DNA of 64,000 nucleotides from Nitrospirota bacterium. GTDB taxonomy: Bacteria; Nitrospirota; Thermodesulfovibrionia; Thermodesulfovibrionales; UBA6898. The notes beneath the pieces are model-generated. The model saw nothing but the letters and a program-made list of their open reading frames with translations, searched no databases and was not told the DNA's origin. This document shows, one piece after another, positions 34,974 through 44,428 of the stretch. The position numbers were made by a program, and so were the translations under genes. How positions within the stretch are numbered: position 1 is the first letter of the stretch; each line of letters starts with the position of its first letter. The DNA is taken from contig JACRHC010000033.1 in NCBI GenBank assembly GCA_016217675.1, forward strand, positions 62,001-126,000, written 5' to 3'.

Positions 34974-36078
34974 ACAGACGCTTTTGGGCCTCTTGATCGC
35001 CGTCATTTTGATCGGGACTGGTGTCACAGCGGTTATCGTAGTTTCGCATATGCTGAAGACGGACCCCAAAAAAGCACGCCTTGTCCAGGGGAAGATGCCG
35101 GTCAGCGTGGCAGAGGCAAAGGTTGATACCATCAAGGAAGTAGTCGGTGCAAGCGGGCAGACACAGGAGGTCGAAAAGGTCGCGCTGACTGCACTCATAT
35201 CGCAACCCATCACGTCTTTTAAGGTTACGATCGGAAATCTCGTAAAAAAGGGAGAGGTGCTGGCTGAGTTCGACCAGAAGCTCATTAAGGCAGCGCTTGC
35301 AGAAGCCAAGGAAAACGTAAACAGGACAAAGACAGATCTTAATTACTCAAAGACGAACTTCAAGAGAATGCAGAACCTGTTTCAGGATAACCTCATCGCA
35401 AAGGTCGAGCTTGAAAAGGCTGATGCAGACATCAAGAGACTGCAGTGGGAACATTCCAAAGCCATGCAGCAATGGGAAAAGGTCACTTGGGATTTGCATA
35501 ATACGGTCATCAAGAGTCCTGTCAGGGGCATCATACTGGAGCGACAGGTCAATCAGGGAGAAACACCGAAGCTGAATGACCCTGTTATCATCATCGGTAT
35601 CATAGACGATATATTCATGCTGGCCCGGATTCCGGAGGAAAAGATCTCCTACGTCCATCTCCAGCAGCATGCCGAAATTATGTTCGATTCCTTTGCAAAT
35701 GAAACCTTTAGCGGAGAGATCGTAAAGATAGATCCCAGCACTGACCCCAAGACAAAGACTTTTGCTGCTTATATCAGGATCCGTAACAGCGATTTGCGGA
35801 TCAAACCCGGGTTGACGGGATTTGCAAGGATAAAGAACGATAAGAAAGGCCTTGCGGTCCCGACAGTCGCTGTTGTTAACCCGGTTGGCGAGGCAGCAAC
35901 GGTTTTCGTTATTGACAAGGATTCCGTGGCCCATATCCGGCGTGTCAAGACAGGTGTTTCAGGAGGTGGCCTCACAGAGATTACTGAAGGTCTGCAACAA
36001 GGCGATCAGGTCGCAACTGCCGGTATCGCCTTTCTGAAAGAGGGGGACAAAGTGCATATTGAGGGAGGAAACAAATGA
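34963..36078 (+). CDS. HlyD/RND-type periplasmic adaptor
   Basis: 371 residues with an N-terminal inner-membrane helix (LLGLLIAVILIGTGVTAVIVV), a lipoyl/barrel-sandwich half (ITSFKVTIGNLVKKGEVLAEFD), a helical hairpin (about residues 98-170, with LAEAKENVNRTKTDLNYSK and LEKADADIKRLQWEHSK), the second lipoyl half (IKSPVRGIILERQVNQGE) and beta-barrel and membrane-proximal domains (NETFSGEIVKIDPSTDPKTKTF). It links an inner-membrane transporter to a TolC-type channel. The next gene encodes that channel (4-base overlap), but no RND or ABC permease is in the operon; the adjacent membrane proteins are a MOP flippase, a TPR protein and a GT39. Confidence 0.92.
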   Translation: MRLKQTLLGLLIAVILIGTGVTAVIVVSHMLKTDPKKARLVQGKMPVSVAEAKVDTIKEVVGASGQTQEVEKVALTALISQPITSFKVTIGNLVKKGEVLAEFDQKLIKAALAEAKENVNRTKTDLNYSKTNFKRMQNLFQDNLIAKVELEKADADIKRLQWEHSKAMQQWEKVTWDLHNTVIKSPVRGIILERQVNQGETPKLNDPVIIIGIIDDIFMLARIPEEKISYVHLQQHAEIMFDSFANETFSGEIVKIDPSTDPKTKTFAAYIRIRNSDLRIKPGLTGFARIKNDKKGLAVPTVAVVNPVGEAATVFVIDKDSVAHIRRVKTGVSGGGLTEITEGLQQGDQVATAGIAFLKEGDKVHIEGGNK

Positions 36079-37418
36079 ACAAATCGGGCCTCAGGGCATT
36101 CTTTTTTTTCATGATTATTCTAACGGCGCAGGGAAAAGCATTTGGCAATGACGTATGGACTCTGCAGAGTTGTATCGATTATGCCTTAAAAAACAGCCCT
36201 GAGCTTCAGTCAGCAGAGGCAAAGATAAAGACCTCAGGCCACGGCCTCGACTATCAAAAGGCTCTTTTTTTGCCGCGCCTCGATCTGAACGCTTCCACCG
36301 GCTATCTGCACGGCGACCCCGTGTCCCCCATAGCTATCGTACGCAATATCACTGATGAAGGGATTAAGGCAGGCGATAGCTCAGGGCAATATATATCAGC
36401 CGGGCTAACTCTTACTGCGCCAATCATAAGAGAGGGTGCGATCTTCGCAAAAAATGCGCCCTCTGTAAACATGGCGGCCCAGCAGGTATCTGTTGACAAG
36501 AGCAGTTACGCTGCAAAGAAAAATGAGGTTATTTTTGGGATAGGGAATTCCTTCTTCAGCGTATTAAGGAATAATGAAGATATAAAGGCGGCTGAAGAGC
36601 ACCTGAAGTCTCTTAAGCATGCTCATGATACAGCAAAATCAAAATTCAGGGAAGGTCTTCTGTCAAAGAACGACCTGCTCATATCAGAGGTAAAACTCGC
36701 ATCAGGTGAAAAAGAAAGGCTGATCTTCATAAATCAGGCCCGGTTACTTATGACAGACCTCACGGTGAAGATGGGTCTGGATCCGACGAAATCTATCCCT
36801 GTCTCAGACGGGGATTTTGTTCTGCCGGAACTTAATTCCGTTGAAAGGCTTATTGAAACTGCCATTGCAGGACGATTTGAGATCATGGCCCAGGAGGCGC
36901 GGACCGCTATGGCAAAAGAGGCGTTGAAGCTGACGGAAAATCAAAAATATCCGACAGTCGATTTTGTGTCATCATTTGCCGTTGCAAATGATTATGGTTC
37001 ACGCAATAATGCATTGTGGATTGGTGGGATTCAGGTAAATGTACCCCTTTTCGATTTCGGCGGCATCAAATCAAAGGCCGAGGGCCAAAAGATGAAGGTG
37101 CTTGACGAAGAGCAATACCTTGTCTCCTTAAAAAGGCAGATAGCCCAGGAAGTCATCACTGCATATACAAACATTCAAAACATCAGGGCCGACATCTCGC
37201 TGCGGGAAAAGATCGTAGAACAATCGGCCGAAAATGCGCGGCTTGTCAGGGCTCAGTTCAACCAAAACATGGTCCCCCTTCCCCTTGCCCTGAACGCCGA
37301 ATATGACCTTTACCAGCAGAAAAAGGCACTTGTCCAGTCACGCTATGACCTGAGAAATGCGTATCTGAACATGGTCAAGTCTATCGGGGGCAGTTCGATA
37401 ACGTCCTTGCAGAAATGA
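36075..37418 (+). CDS. TolC-type outer-membrane efflux protein
   Basis: 447 residues with a signal peptide (SGLRAFFFFMIILTAQGKAFG). The body has two repeats of the outer-membrane efflux protein family: WTLQSCIDYALKNSPELQSAEAKIK at the start, RLDLNASTGYLHGDP, long helices with KSKFREGLLSKNDLLISEVKL, and the second repeat VERLIETAIAGRFEIMAQEART, YPTVDFVSSFAVANDYGSRN, GIQVNVPLFDFGG. It should form a trimeric channel-tunnel reaching from the outer membrane into the periplasm and dock to the adaptor encoded just upstream. Overlaps both neighbours by 4 bases. Confidence 0.93.
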   Translation: MNKSGLRAFFFFMIILTAQGKAFGNDVWTLQSCIDYALKNSPELQSAEAKIKTSGHGLDYQKALFLPRLDLNASTGYLHGDPVSPIAIVRNITDEGIKAGDSSGQYISAGLTLTAPIIREGAIFAKNAPSVNMAAQQVSVDKSSYAAKKNEVIFGIGNSFFSVLRNNEDIKAAEEHLKSLKHAHDTAKSKFREGLLSKNDLLISEVKLASGEKERLIFINQARLLMTDLTVKMGLDPTKSIPVSDGDFVLPELNSVERLIETAIAGRFEIMAQEARTAMAKEALKLTENQKYPTVDFVSSFAVANDYGSRNNALWIGGIQVNVPLFDFGGIKSKAEGQKMKVLDEEQYLVSLKRQIAQEVITAYTNIQNIRADISLREKIVEQSAENARLVRAQFNQNMVPLPLALNAEYDLYQQKKALVQSRYDLRNAYLNMVKSIGGSSITSLQK

Positions 37419-38896
37419 AGCAATCTCAGCGCATTGCAAAAAATATATCGGTAATGGTCTCTTCAGAGTTGTTCGGGTTCACTCTGAATTTCTTCATAAC
37501 CGTTGTGATAGCGCGCTACCTCGGGGTCATCGGGTTCGGGCACTATTCTTTCGTTTTCGCCTTTGTCGGTTTTTTTCAGATGATCGCAGATTCAGGGCTG
37601 AGCAACATCATGATCAGAGAAGTTGCCGTCAACAGGAACAGACTAAAATACCAGTTCGGGGTAACCAAATCCCTCATATGGGTCCTCTCGATTATTGTCC
37701 TGCTGATGATAATCATAATCATCAATCTTCTCCCTGTTGACCCTGCAATAAAGACGACGACGTATATTATGGGAGTGGCAGTTCTTGCAACAGTCCATGC
37801 CCTGGGATATAACGCCATCTTCCGGGCGATGGAAGACATGGAATATAATGCCATCGGTTTTGTTTTGCACAAGGTCCTCCTCCTCTCTCTGATTGTTCTT
37901 GTCATACTACTGCGGAAGGGTCTGGCAGAGATTGCAATCTCCTATCTTATTGCCAATCTGGCTCTTTGGTTTTTTTACTATCAACTTGCCGGCGCCAAAT
38001 ATCTCAGGACCAGGATGATCATAGATGTACAGGCATGGCGGTATTTTATTTCTGAAGCACTGCCTGTCGGCATAGCCAGCATCCTCAGGAAAATATCGTG
38101 GCAGGTTGATATCCTGATTCTGACGGCAATCGGAACTGCTGCGTCAGCAGGCCTTTTCAGCGCCCCATATAAGATTATCCAGTCGATGAATCTTCTTTCC
38201 CACACACTATCACTGACGCTTTTCCCCTATTTTGCAAGACTGGGAAAAAACTCATCCGGAGAGCTTTTCCTCGCTTACGAAAAAAGCCTGAAGTTCATGT
38301 ATATACTGGGTGTGCCGATCGTGGTTGTCCTCGCCGCTTATGCCCGCTCAATCATGACCGTGCTTTTCGGTCAGAAATTTTCGGATGCTTATCTTGCGCT
38401 CCAGATTCTGAGTTTAACCGTACTGTTTCTCTTTCCAACAGCACAGTTTATTTATCTCTTCTCTGCCCTGGGCCTGCAACGTTTATATACCATAAGTTCC
38501 GTCCTCAGTCTTGCTATCAATGTTGTACTTGATTTTGCACTGATCCCCGTGTTTGATTTCATCGGCGCCTGCGTGGCTACGTTAATTGCCGAGGCAGCCT
38601 TGTTTCTCATTGGCATTTATTATGCGAAATCCCTCGACAAAAATATTTCCTTTTCAAGGGCCTTATGGAAACCTGCTGTATCGGGAATGGCAATGTGGGC
38701 GGTGCTCTCCTTTTTTTCCGGTTTAGCACCTGTCTGGATGTTTTTTGGGGCTCTTGCAGGCTGCGCTGCCTATCTCCTGCTTCTCTTTATGCTGAAGACG
38801 TTTTCCGCAGGAGAGTTCGCTGCAATTAAGGAAAGCATCCGGTTTATGAAAAAAGGTCCGGTTCCACCAGTGGCAGAGAACAATCTGAAAGGATGA
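37415..38896 (+). CDS. MOP-superfamily polysaccharide flippase (Wzx-like)
   Basis: 493 residues with about 12-14 hydrophobic helices. The start ISVMVSSELFGFTLNFFITVVIARYLG followed by GFGHYSFVFAFVGFFQMIADSGL and IMIREVAVNR is the standard entry of the polysaccharide biosynthesis flippase family, as is LPVGIASILRKISWQVDILIL in the middle. It moves polyprenyl-linked glycans from the cytoplasmic to the periplasmic leaflet. Overlaps by 4 bases with both the TolC-type gene and the TPR gene, so it is produced with the adaptor-channel pair. Confidence 0.93.
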   Translation: MKQSQRIAKNISVMVSSELFGFTLNFFITVVIARYLGVIGFGHYSFVFAFVGFFQMIADSGLSNIMIREVAVNRNRLKYQFGVTKSLIWVLSIIVLLMIIIIINLLPVDPAIKTTTYIMGVAVLATVHALGYNAIFRAMEDMEYNAIGFVLHKVLLLSLIVLVILLRKGLAEIAISYLIANLALWFFYYQLAGAKYLRTRMIIDVQAWRYFISEALPVGIASILRKISWQVDILILTAIGTAASAGLFSAPYKIIQSMNLLSHTLSLTLFPYFARLGKNSSGELFLAYEKSLKFMYILGVPIVVVLAAYARSIMTVLFGQKFSDAYLALQILSLTVLFLFPTAQFIYLFSALGLQRLYTISSVLSLAINVVLDFALIPVFDFIGACVATLIAEAALFLIGIYYAKSLDKNISFSRALWKPAVSGMAMWAVLSFFSGLAPVWMFFGALAGCAAYLLLLFMLKTFSAGEFAAIKESIRFMKKGPVPPVAENNLKG

Positions 38897-40194
38897 TCAA
38901 CGTGACCGATAAACAGGGCGAAAAGGCGGCGTCTCCCGGGGCAGCGGGCAGCAGATTGGCTATTATCTGCGGTTCCGGCCTCTTAATGGCAAGCCCCTTT
39001 ATCGGATGGATCAACCGGCCTCTCCTTGGATGGCTGAAAGGGAATGCGATACGATTTTCAGAGCACCTCCCCTCAAGTGTCTCCTATGGCATGATCTGTC
39101 TTGTCCTTGGAGGCATTTCCCTCGCTGCTCTGAACAGACGCTGGAGGTGGATCGGATTCATAGCCGGGATCATCGGCATCATGATCTCGCTGCATTTCTA
39201 TTTTGATTATGCCCTTATCAATTCAAAGAAACTTCTTGCTATCCAGGAACTGAACCGTCAGGAATACAACATCATAGGTTTCACGGAAAAAAACCTCCCG
39301 CCAAACCTCGGGGTAGAGCCTTTTTTTGATGAGTCGGGCAGCGCTGATACCGTTGCGGGCAGGCTCTCTGCAATGCTCCATTTCGCAACGCTGGGCTGGT
39401 ATGCAGCAATCATTGGCAGCACAGTTCTGGTCGGCTTTTTTGCGGGATCGGCAGCAGCTTCGTCCCGCAGGAGGAATATGCTGCTCATTTTATTCGTATC
39501 TTCCTTCCTGTTGTACTCAATTATTTTTCTGGCGCCGGTTCTCTCTGCTGAATACCACAGAAACAAGGGAAGCTATTATCTTGCCGCAGCTTTATACGGA
39601 AATGCAGTTGACGAGTACGAACAGGCAAGGCGACTGGACCGCAATATTACCTCTATCAGGAGTTTCCATATCAGCATCGGGACTGCATATTTTTTTATGA
39701 AGAGAACCGATATGGCCGACTGGCACATATATCAGGCCAGTTTGTTCTTTCAGGAAGACATTTACCCCATGGCAGTCTTTCACCTCAATAACGCACTGCG
39801 CATTGACCCTTCTCTGGCTGAAAGGGTCGGGAGCAGTTACCTCGCTGCAGCACATATCAATGAGGGGCTGCTGGAATACAGAAAAGGGAACACTGCTGCC
39901 GCCATAGAAGCATGGAATAAGGCTCTGGAAAGGGACCCCTCCCAGATTCAGGCGTATTATTATCTGAGCAGGGCCTACTATGATGTTGCATCCTATGACA
40001 AATCGATTATGACGGGACTGACTTTCTTTACCTCCATACAAAATAAACAGTACAGGGCTAATGTAAGCGCCAATATCGCTGACGCATACTACAAAATGAA
40101 GACCTTCAGTAAGGCACGGGAGTTTTACCTCAAATCACAGATGCTCGACAAGGACGAAAATCTGAGAGCAGTTCTCAGTCTGGTGGGGAAGTAG
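38893..40194 (+). CDS. Membrane protein with C-terminal TPR repeats
   Basis: 433 residues. Five hydrophobic segments occupy the first half (for example LAIICGSGLLMASPFIG, MICLVLGGISLAALN, WIGFIAGIIGIMISLHFYF, WYAAIIGSTVLVGFFAG, NMLLILFVSSFLLYSIIF). From about residue 215 several TPR helices follow: GSYYLAAALYGNAVDEYEQARRLD, YPMAVFHLNNALRIDPSLAE, KGNTAAAIEAWNKALERDPSQ, and YKMKTFSKAREFYLKSQMLDKD. Such proteins act as scaffolds or co-polymerase partners in exopolysaccharide loci. Overlaps the flippase by 4 bases and is followed by the GT39 gene after one base. Confidence 0.85.
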   Translation: MINVTDKQGEKAASPGAAGSRLAIICGSGLLMASPFIGWINRPLLGWLKGNAIRFSEHLPSSVSYGMICLVLGGISLAALNRRWRWIGFIAGIIGIMISLHFYFDYALINSKKLLAIQELNRQEYNIIGFTEKNLPPNLGVEPFFDESGSADTVAGRLSAMLHFATLGWYAAIIGSTVLVGFFAGSAAASSRRRNMLLILFVSSFLLYSIIFLAPVLSAEYHRNKGSYYLAAALYGNAVDEYEQARRLDRNITSIRSFHISIGTAYFFMKRTDMADWHIYQASLFFQEDIYPMAVFHLNNALRIDPSLAERVGSSYLAAAHINEGLLEYRKGNTAAAIEAWNKALERDPSQIQAYYYLSRAYYDVASYDKSIMTGLTFFTSIQNKQYRANVSANIADAYYKMKTFSKAREFYLKSQMLDKDENLRAVLSLVGK

Positions 40195-40195
40195 C

Positions 40196-43100
40196 TTGAA
40201 CAAAAACAGGCCTGGTAAACTTTATTACGGGATGGTGCCGGCAATTCTGTACAGCCTTCTGTTCGGTTACCTGTTGTGGTTTGTCTTCTTTGAATATCCT
40301 CCGCATCGCCATGAACTGGACTTTGAGGGATCGGCATGGATTACAACCGGAGGACAAACTCCAAACGGGTATTTTGTAAAAGAGCTCTATGCCACAGACG
40401 ATAATGCAGATGCCTGGGTCGCAATTGCAGCGACTGACCGCGTCGACCTCTACGTGAATAATAAGAAGATCTCCACCGACACCTTCATATCCGCGAACGT
40501 CTCAAATATCTATGACCTCACCGGAAAAATCAAGAAGGGAAAAAATGTGATCTCAGCGTACGTTTCGAGGTCAAGCTATCCTGGCGTGCCCCGTTTTCTG
40601 CTGAAGGGCGCTTTTATGGACAGGGCAGGGAAACAGCACGTTTTTGCGACCGACGGCTCCTGGAAGACATCAGTAGTCGAAGAGAGACAGGTCCAGGGAA
40701 CTGTCCCCTGGTATTCAGAAAAGTTTGATCATTCCAGGTGGGGTAATGCTGCGGTTGAAGGTAATGCATCCCTCCATCCCATCCTGCAACCAACGGCGGA
40801 TCCATTCCTGTTTACGCATCCTCTTTCCGCCTTCTGGATCTGGGCCCCGGAATCTGATGCAAAGAGCGTTTTCTTTACAAAATCTGTAACGTTGCAGTCC
40901 CCGATAATGGACGGCGTTATCGGTATTGCGGGAATTCCGATTTATGAACTGACGGTCAATGGGTTATCGATAGCGAAGAACCCTGGCTCCAATAATAATC
41001 TGAACATATATGATATAACCCCGCTCCTGCAGAAAGGCGAAAACATAATTGGTATAGGAGTAAAGGTCACCGATATGCCTCCTGGTTTTCTGGCGGAAGG
41101 ATATATTAGGGACAGAGATGCAACGACTGCGTTTAGAAGTGATGCTACATGGAAAGTGACCGCATATTCCGGCCGTGCCTCTGATATCCGGAATATGCAC
41201 TCTTTGCCATGGAAGGTACCGGTATTACTGGCGCCCTATCGTGCAGAACCATGGAATGTTCTTGGCAAGAATGCCAAAGACATCAATATACCGCTTTCTT
41301 TTTCTGTCAAGAAGGCCTTCGGCTTCGGCCTCTTCCTTGCGGGAACTGCAGCAGTTCTTCTTGGGTTTTGGCTTTTAGCGGGCCTGTTATATTCCAGTCT
41401 TGGAAAAGGAGATTTTATCGACGCTTTAAGAGCAGACGGATTATTGCATCTCCCTCCTTTTCTGTTTCTCTGCTTCATATACCTATTGAAATTTGATATC
41501 CGTTACAGTCTTTCATTCCCTTTTCAGAAGACCTTTCTCCTTGTTTCGCTTATTATCCTTATTGCCCTCCGCCTTATCCAGTTTGTCGGCCTCATGCTGG
41601 TTCCTTCGGGAGCAGAAAAGAGATCAGACCGGAAAGAGATATTCGGAAACAGGATAATAATCGTTCTGCTCGCCAGCCTGATGGTGACCGGACTTTTCGT
41701 GAGAATACGCGGGCTGGACATCGCATCACTGAGCCACGATGAAATCACAATACTTCAGTTTACCGAAGGGCTTCTGACGAAAGGAACTCCTTCAAAGATC
41801 ATCGGACCGTATCTGAGGCCTATGACTACGTACGAACTTTTACCGTACTCTGTAGGCTTCTCATCGCTGCTTTTTGGCTTTAATGACTACGGCGCCAGAA
41901 TGCACTCAGTCTTCTGGGGCACACTTGAAATCCTGCTCATCTACCTTCTGGGGAAGACCTTATTTAACAGAAAAACAGGCCTGCTGGCTGCCGCCATATT
42001 TGCCTTTCATCCCTGGTGCGTGACCTGGAGTCAGAACCTCTTTTACCCCCAGATGACGCAGGCCCTTACCACCATCACAATGTTGCTCTTCTACAAGGCT
42101 CTGGATTCAGATTTTACGCATAAGAAATATATGTATTTTACCGGACTTGCCTTTGCTCTTATGTACCTGAGTTGGGAGGGCTCTGGTTTCATTCTTCTCG
42201 GCATGTTCGCAGCCCTTCTTGTCTGTCGCGGGGCTGACTTGTCCTGGCTAAAGAATAAACATGTATGGGGAAGCTTTGCAATCATATTTATTACGGTTTT
42301 TATACAACAAAGCAGGCGTCTCCTTGCCCAGACACCCTATCTTCTTATCGGCTCAAAGATATCCGATATCGGTCTGCCAACGCTCTTTTTCCTGGATCCG
42401 ATGTATGATCCCTACTTTTATATCAATACTTTTTTCCTGATGGAAAACAATTTCATATTGACCCTCGGGCTGATTGCCGGTATACCCCTTATCTTCAAAA
42501 ACAAGGCACTGCGCTATCTGTATGTCGTATTAGTCAGTGTAGCTTTTTCGCTGACCAACTTTCTTTCAATTCATTCCTCCCGTTATGTCTATAACCTTGA
42601 GCCCTTTCTGATACTCATATCCTCTTCGGTCGGGTTCATATATTTTGACTCTCTCAGAGGATATATACGCACCAGAAATATCGGGGTTACTATCACGGCA
42701 TATATTTCGTCAACAGCGTTTGCGCTGATCCTTTTTGTGGCTTCAAACAATATCTTCTTCTCCTTTTACCTGTTGGCAAAAGAACCTGAGATTCCGCCGA
42801 CGCTGGCACGCGCAAATGTCTACTGGTATGACTACCGGTCTGTGAACAAATATGTCGCTGATAACGCCAGAAGAGGAGATCTGATCCTCGTGATGATGCC
42901 CCATACACTGGAATATTACACAAAGCTGTCCGGAAATCTCAGTTTTTCTACCCTGATGGCCCGGACCTTTTGGTATGCCGGGGGAAAAGACCAGCCCACA
43001 CGCTTTATCGACAAGTTTTTGGGAAACCCGGCCATAACGAATTTTCATGAGCTTGAAAATGTTGCCGCACAGTATAACCGCATATGGTTTATATCAGCGC

Positions 43101-43213
43101 CCCAGAGGCTCCTGGACGTTGCGAATGACGAGCAGACAACTGCATATATCACAAAAAACTTTAAAGTCGTCTATGAAAGTTATGACGCAAGGGTTTATTT
43201 ATGGGAAAAGTGA
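40196..43213 (+). CDS. GT39-like membrane glycosyltransferase with N-terminal carbohydrate-binding-like domains
   Basis: 1005 residues starting at TTG 40196 with GGGG about seven bases upstream. One N-terminal helix (VPAILYSLLFGYLLWFVFF) precedes about 340 residues of beta-sandwich: two repeats with SAWITTGGQTPNGYFVKELYA/RVDLYVNNKKISTDTF and SAFWIWAPESDAKSVFFTKS/IYELTVNGLSIAKN, like the N-terminal domains of alpha-L-rhamnosidases. From about residue 365 there are a dozen hydrophobic helices, with the PMT/ArnT-type catalytic loop GLDIASLSHDEITILQFTEG near residue 505 and NDYGARMHSVFWGTLEILL after it. It probably transfers a lipid-linked sugar outside the membrane, with the sandwich domains binding the acceptor. 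Last gene of the nine-gene operon. Confidence 0.88.
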   Translation: MNKNRPGKLYYGMVPAILYSLLFGYLLWFVFFEYPPHRHELDFEGSAWITTGGQTPNGYFVKELYATDDNADAWVAIAATDRVDLYVNNKKISTDTFISANVSNIYDLTGKIKKGKNVISAYVSRSSYPGVPRFLLKGAFMDRAGKQHVFATDGSWKTSVVEERQVQGTVPWYSEKFDHSRWGNAAVEGNASLHPILQPTADPFLFTHPLSAFWIWAPESDAKSVFFTKSVTLQSPIMDGVIGIAGIPIYELTVNGLSIAKNPGSNNNLNIYDITPLLQKGENIIGIGVKVTDMPPGFLAEGYIRDRDATTAFRSDATWKVTAYSGRASDIRNMHSLPWKVPVLLAPYRAEPWNVLGKNAKDINIPLSFSVKKAFGFGLFLAGTAAVLLGFWLLAGLLYSSLGKGDFIDALRADGLLHLPPFLFLCFIYLLKFDIRYSLSFPFQKTFLLVSLIILIALRLIQFVGLMLVPSGAEKRSDRKEIFGNRIIIVLLASLMVTGLFVRIRGLDIASLSHDEITILQFTEGLLTKGTPSKIIGPYLRPMTTYELLPYSVGFSSLLFGFNDYGARMHSVFWGTLEILLIYLLGKTLFNRKTGLLAAAIFAFHPWCVTWSQNLFYPQMTQALTTITMLLFYKALDSDFTHKKYMYFTGLAFALMYLSWEGSGFILLGMFAALLVCRGADLSWLKNKHVWGSFAIIFITVFIQQSRRLLAQTPYLLIGSKISDIGLPTLFFLDPMYDPYFYINTFFLMENNFILTLGLIAGIPLIFKNKALRYLYVVLVSVAFSLTNFLSIHSSRYVYNLEPFLILISSSVGFIYFDSLRGYIRTRNIGVTITAYISSTAFALILFVASNNIFFSFYLLAKEPEIPPTLARANVYWYDYRSVNKYVADNARRGDLILVMMPHTLEYYTKLSGNLSFSTLMARTFWYAGGKDQPTRFIDKFLGNPAITNFHELENVAAQYNRIWFISAPQRLLDVANDEQTTAYITKNFKVVYESYDARVYLWEK

Positions 43214-43240
43214 ATCGTCAGACCCTTAATAGCGCTTTAA

Positions 43241-44428
43241 TTATTGTGCCCGTTTTCTGCTTCTCCGAGTTTTCTTGCCGTACGTATCGTCCTCTTTTTC
43301 ACGGTACAGGCCACGGGCAATGAGCGTTGCCTTATAATTGATATACCCTGATTTTTTTGCCTCATCCCAGGTTCTTAATATCCTCTGTGAAACATCGGCC
43401 TTCATCCCGTCAATGTTCCATACCTCCCAATATTTCCCTTCAGCATGCACAACATTCAACGCAGCCATCTCTACAGACCCCATTCTTTCGCCGGACCGCG
43501 CGAAAGCCGCCAGGCTCTGGAACCCATGGTAGACCCTGTCTTTCAATTTCATGACCAGATCATAAGGCTCCTTTCCGGCATCTTCCCTGCGTCCTGTCAG
43601 CATGTCAGTCTGGATCGCAAATTGACCAGGGTACTTGGACAGGCCATAGGCAATAATCAGTTCTGAAAACTCAGTGGGCCTTAAATCCAGCACAGGGGAA
43701 ACATGCAGGCAGATTTCCTGCCGCGGAAACGCTTGTGACCATTCATCGATATATTTTTTATATACGCCCAGCAGGAGAGATTTATAATCACCCAGCAATC
43801 GCCACTTCTCCATGTCCTGAAACTCTTTAGGCAGATGCATTTCAGCGCTAAGAAAGTTTGCACAGGTCAAAGCAACACTGACACACAGCGGGTCAGGACT
43901 GTACCGAAGCCCCAGTTTTTTAATAAGCAGTGAGAAGTGGCGCTGATAAACAGGGTCCCAGGGCAACGGAAAAGTAACGGATTCACCATAATCAGGCCGA
44001 TGAGGATTTTTCACAACTGCCTGGAAATGTGCGGCCCCTTTTTGATAGATGAACTGAGGCGTCCCTGTCCCGGGTTTTATTATCAGCTGATACGGCATCC
44101 CCTGTTCCCTGAGGACTGCGATGGCACGATCAAAACCGTCAAAATTGTAATCCCCCTCTTTGTACTCCACCCTGCTCCAATCAGCGTGGAGTACTACGCC
44201 TGAGAGATATTGATTAGTGCGTATTGCATTCCTGAATTTTTGCAGTTGTTTTTCATTGTCAGGCAGGGGTTGCATCATCCAAATACCGGTTCTATGGATA
44301 ATTGCGCCGTGTTTTCTCAGCTTTTCAAAGTCCTTGTCCGCTTGCTCAGCAAAATTGTCTGCGGGGAGCGTCAAAATGACCAAAAAAACTATTACAAAAA
44401 GACGCAGCGCATGATAATACAAGGTCAC
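43241..44428 (-). CDS. Secreted glycoside-hydrolase-like TIM-barrel protein
   Basis: 395 residues with a signal peptide (LRLFVIVFLVILTLPADNFA). The mature part reads like a (beta/alpha)8 glycosidase of the GH42/GH5 kind: GVVLHADWSRVEYKEGDYNFDGFDRAIAVLREQG resembles the entry strand-helix of beta-galactosidases, and YQLIIKPGTGTPQFIYQ, SVALTCANFLSAEMHLP and IQTDMLTGRREDAG follow. A canonical N-E catalytic pair is not obvious (SAEMHLP carries a Glu), so activity is uncertain. The C-terminus is basic (KKTRRSRKRAQ). It overlaps the GT2 stop side by 4 bases as the last gene of a minus-strand glycan operon, and its stop converges with the large plus-strand operon. Confidence 0.72.
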   Translation of the reverse strand: MTLYYHALRLFVIVFLVILTLPADNFAEQADKDFEKLRKHGAIIHRTGIWMMQPLPDNEKQLQKFRNAIRTNQYLSGVVLHADWSRVEYKEGDYNFDGFDRAIAVLREQGMPYQLIIKPGTGTPQFIYQKGAAHFQAVVKNPHRPDYGESVTFPLPWDPVYQRHFSLLIKKLGLRYSPDPLCVSVALTCANFLSAEMHLPKEFQDMEKWRLLGDYKSLLLGVYKKYIDEWSQAFPRQEICLHVSPVLDLRPTEFSELIIAYGLSKYPGQFAIQTDMLTGRREDAGKEPYDLVMKLKDRVYHGFQSLAAFARSGERMGSVEMAALNVVHAEGKYWEVWNIDGMKADVSQRILRTWDEAKKSGYINYKATLIARGLYREKEDDTYGKKTRRSRKRAQ

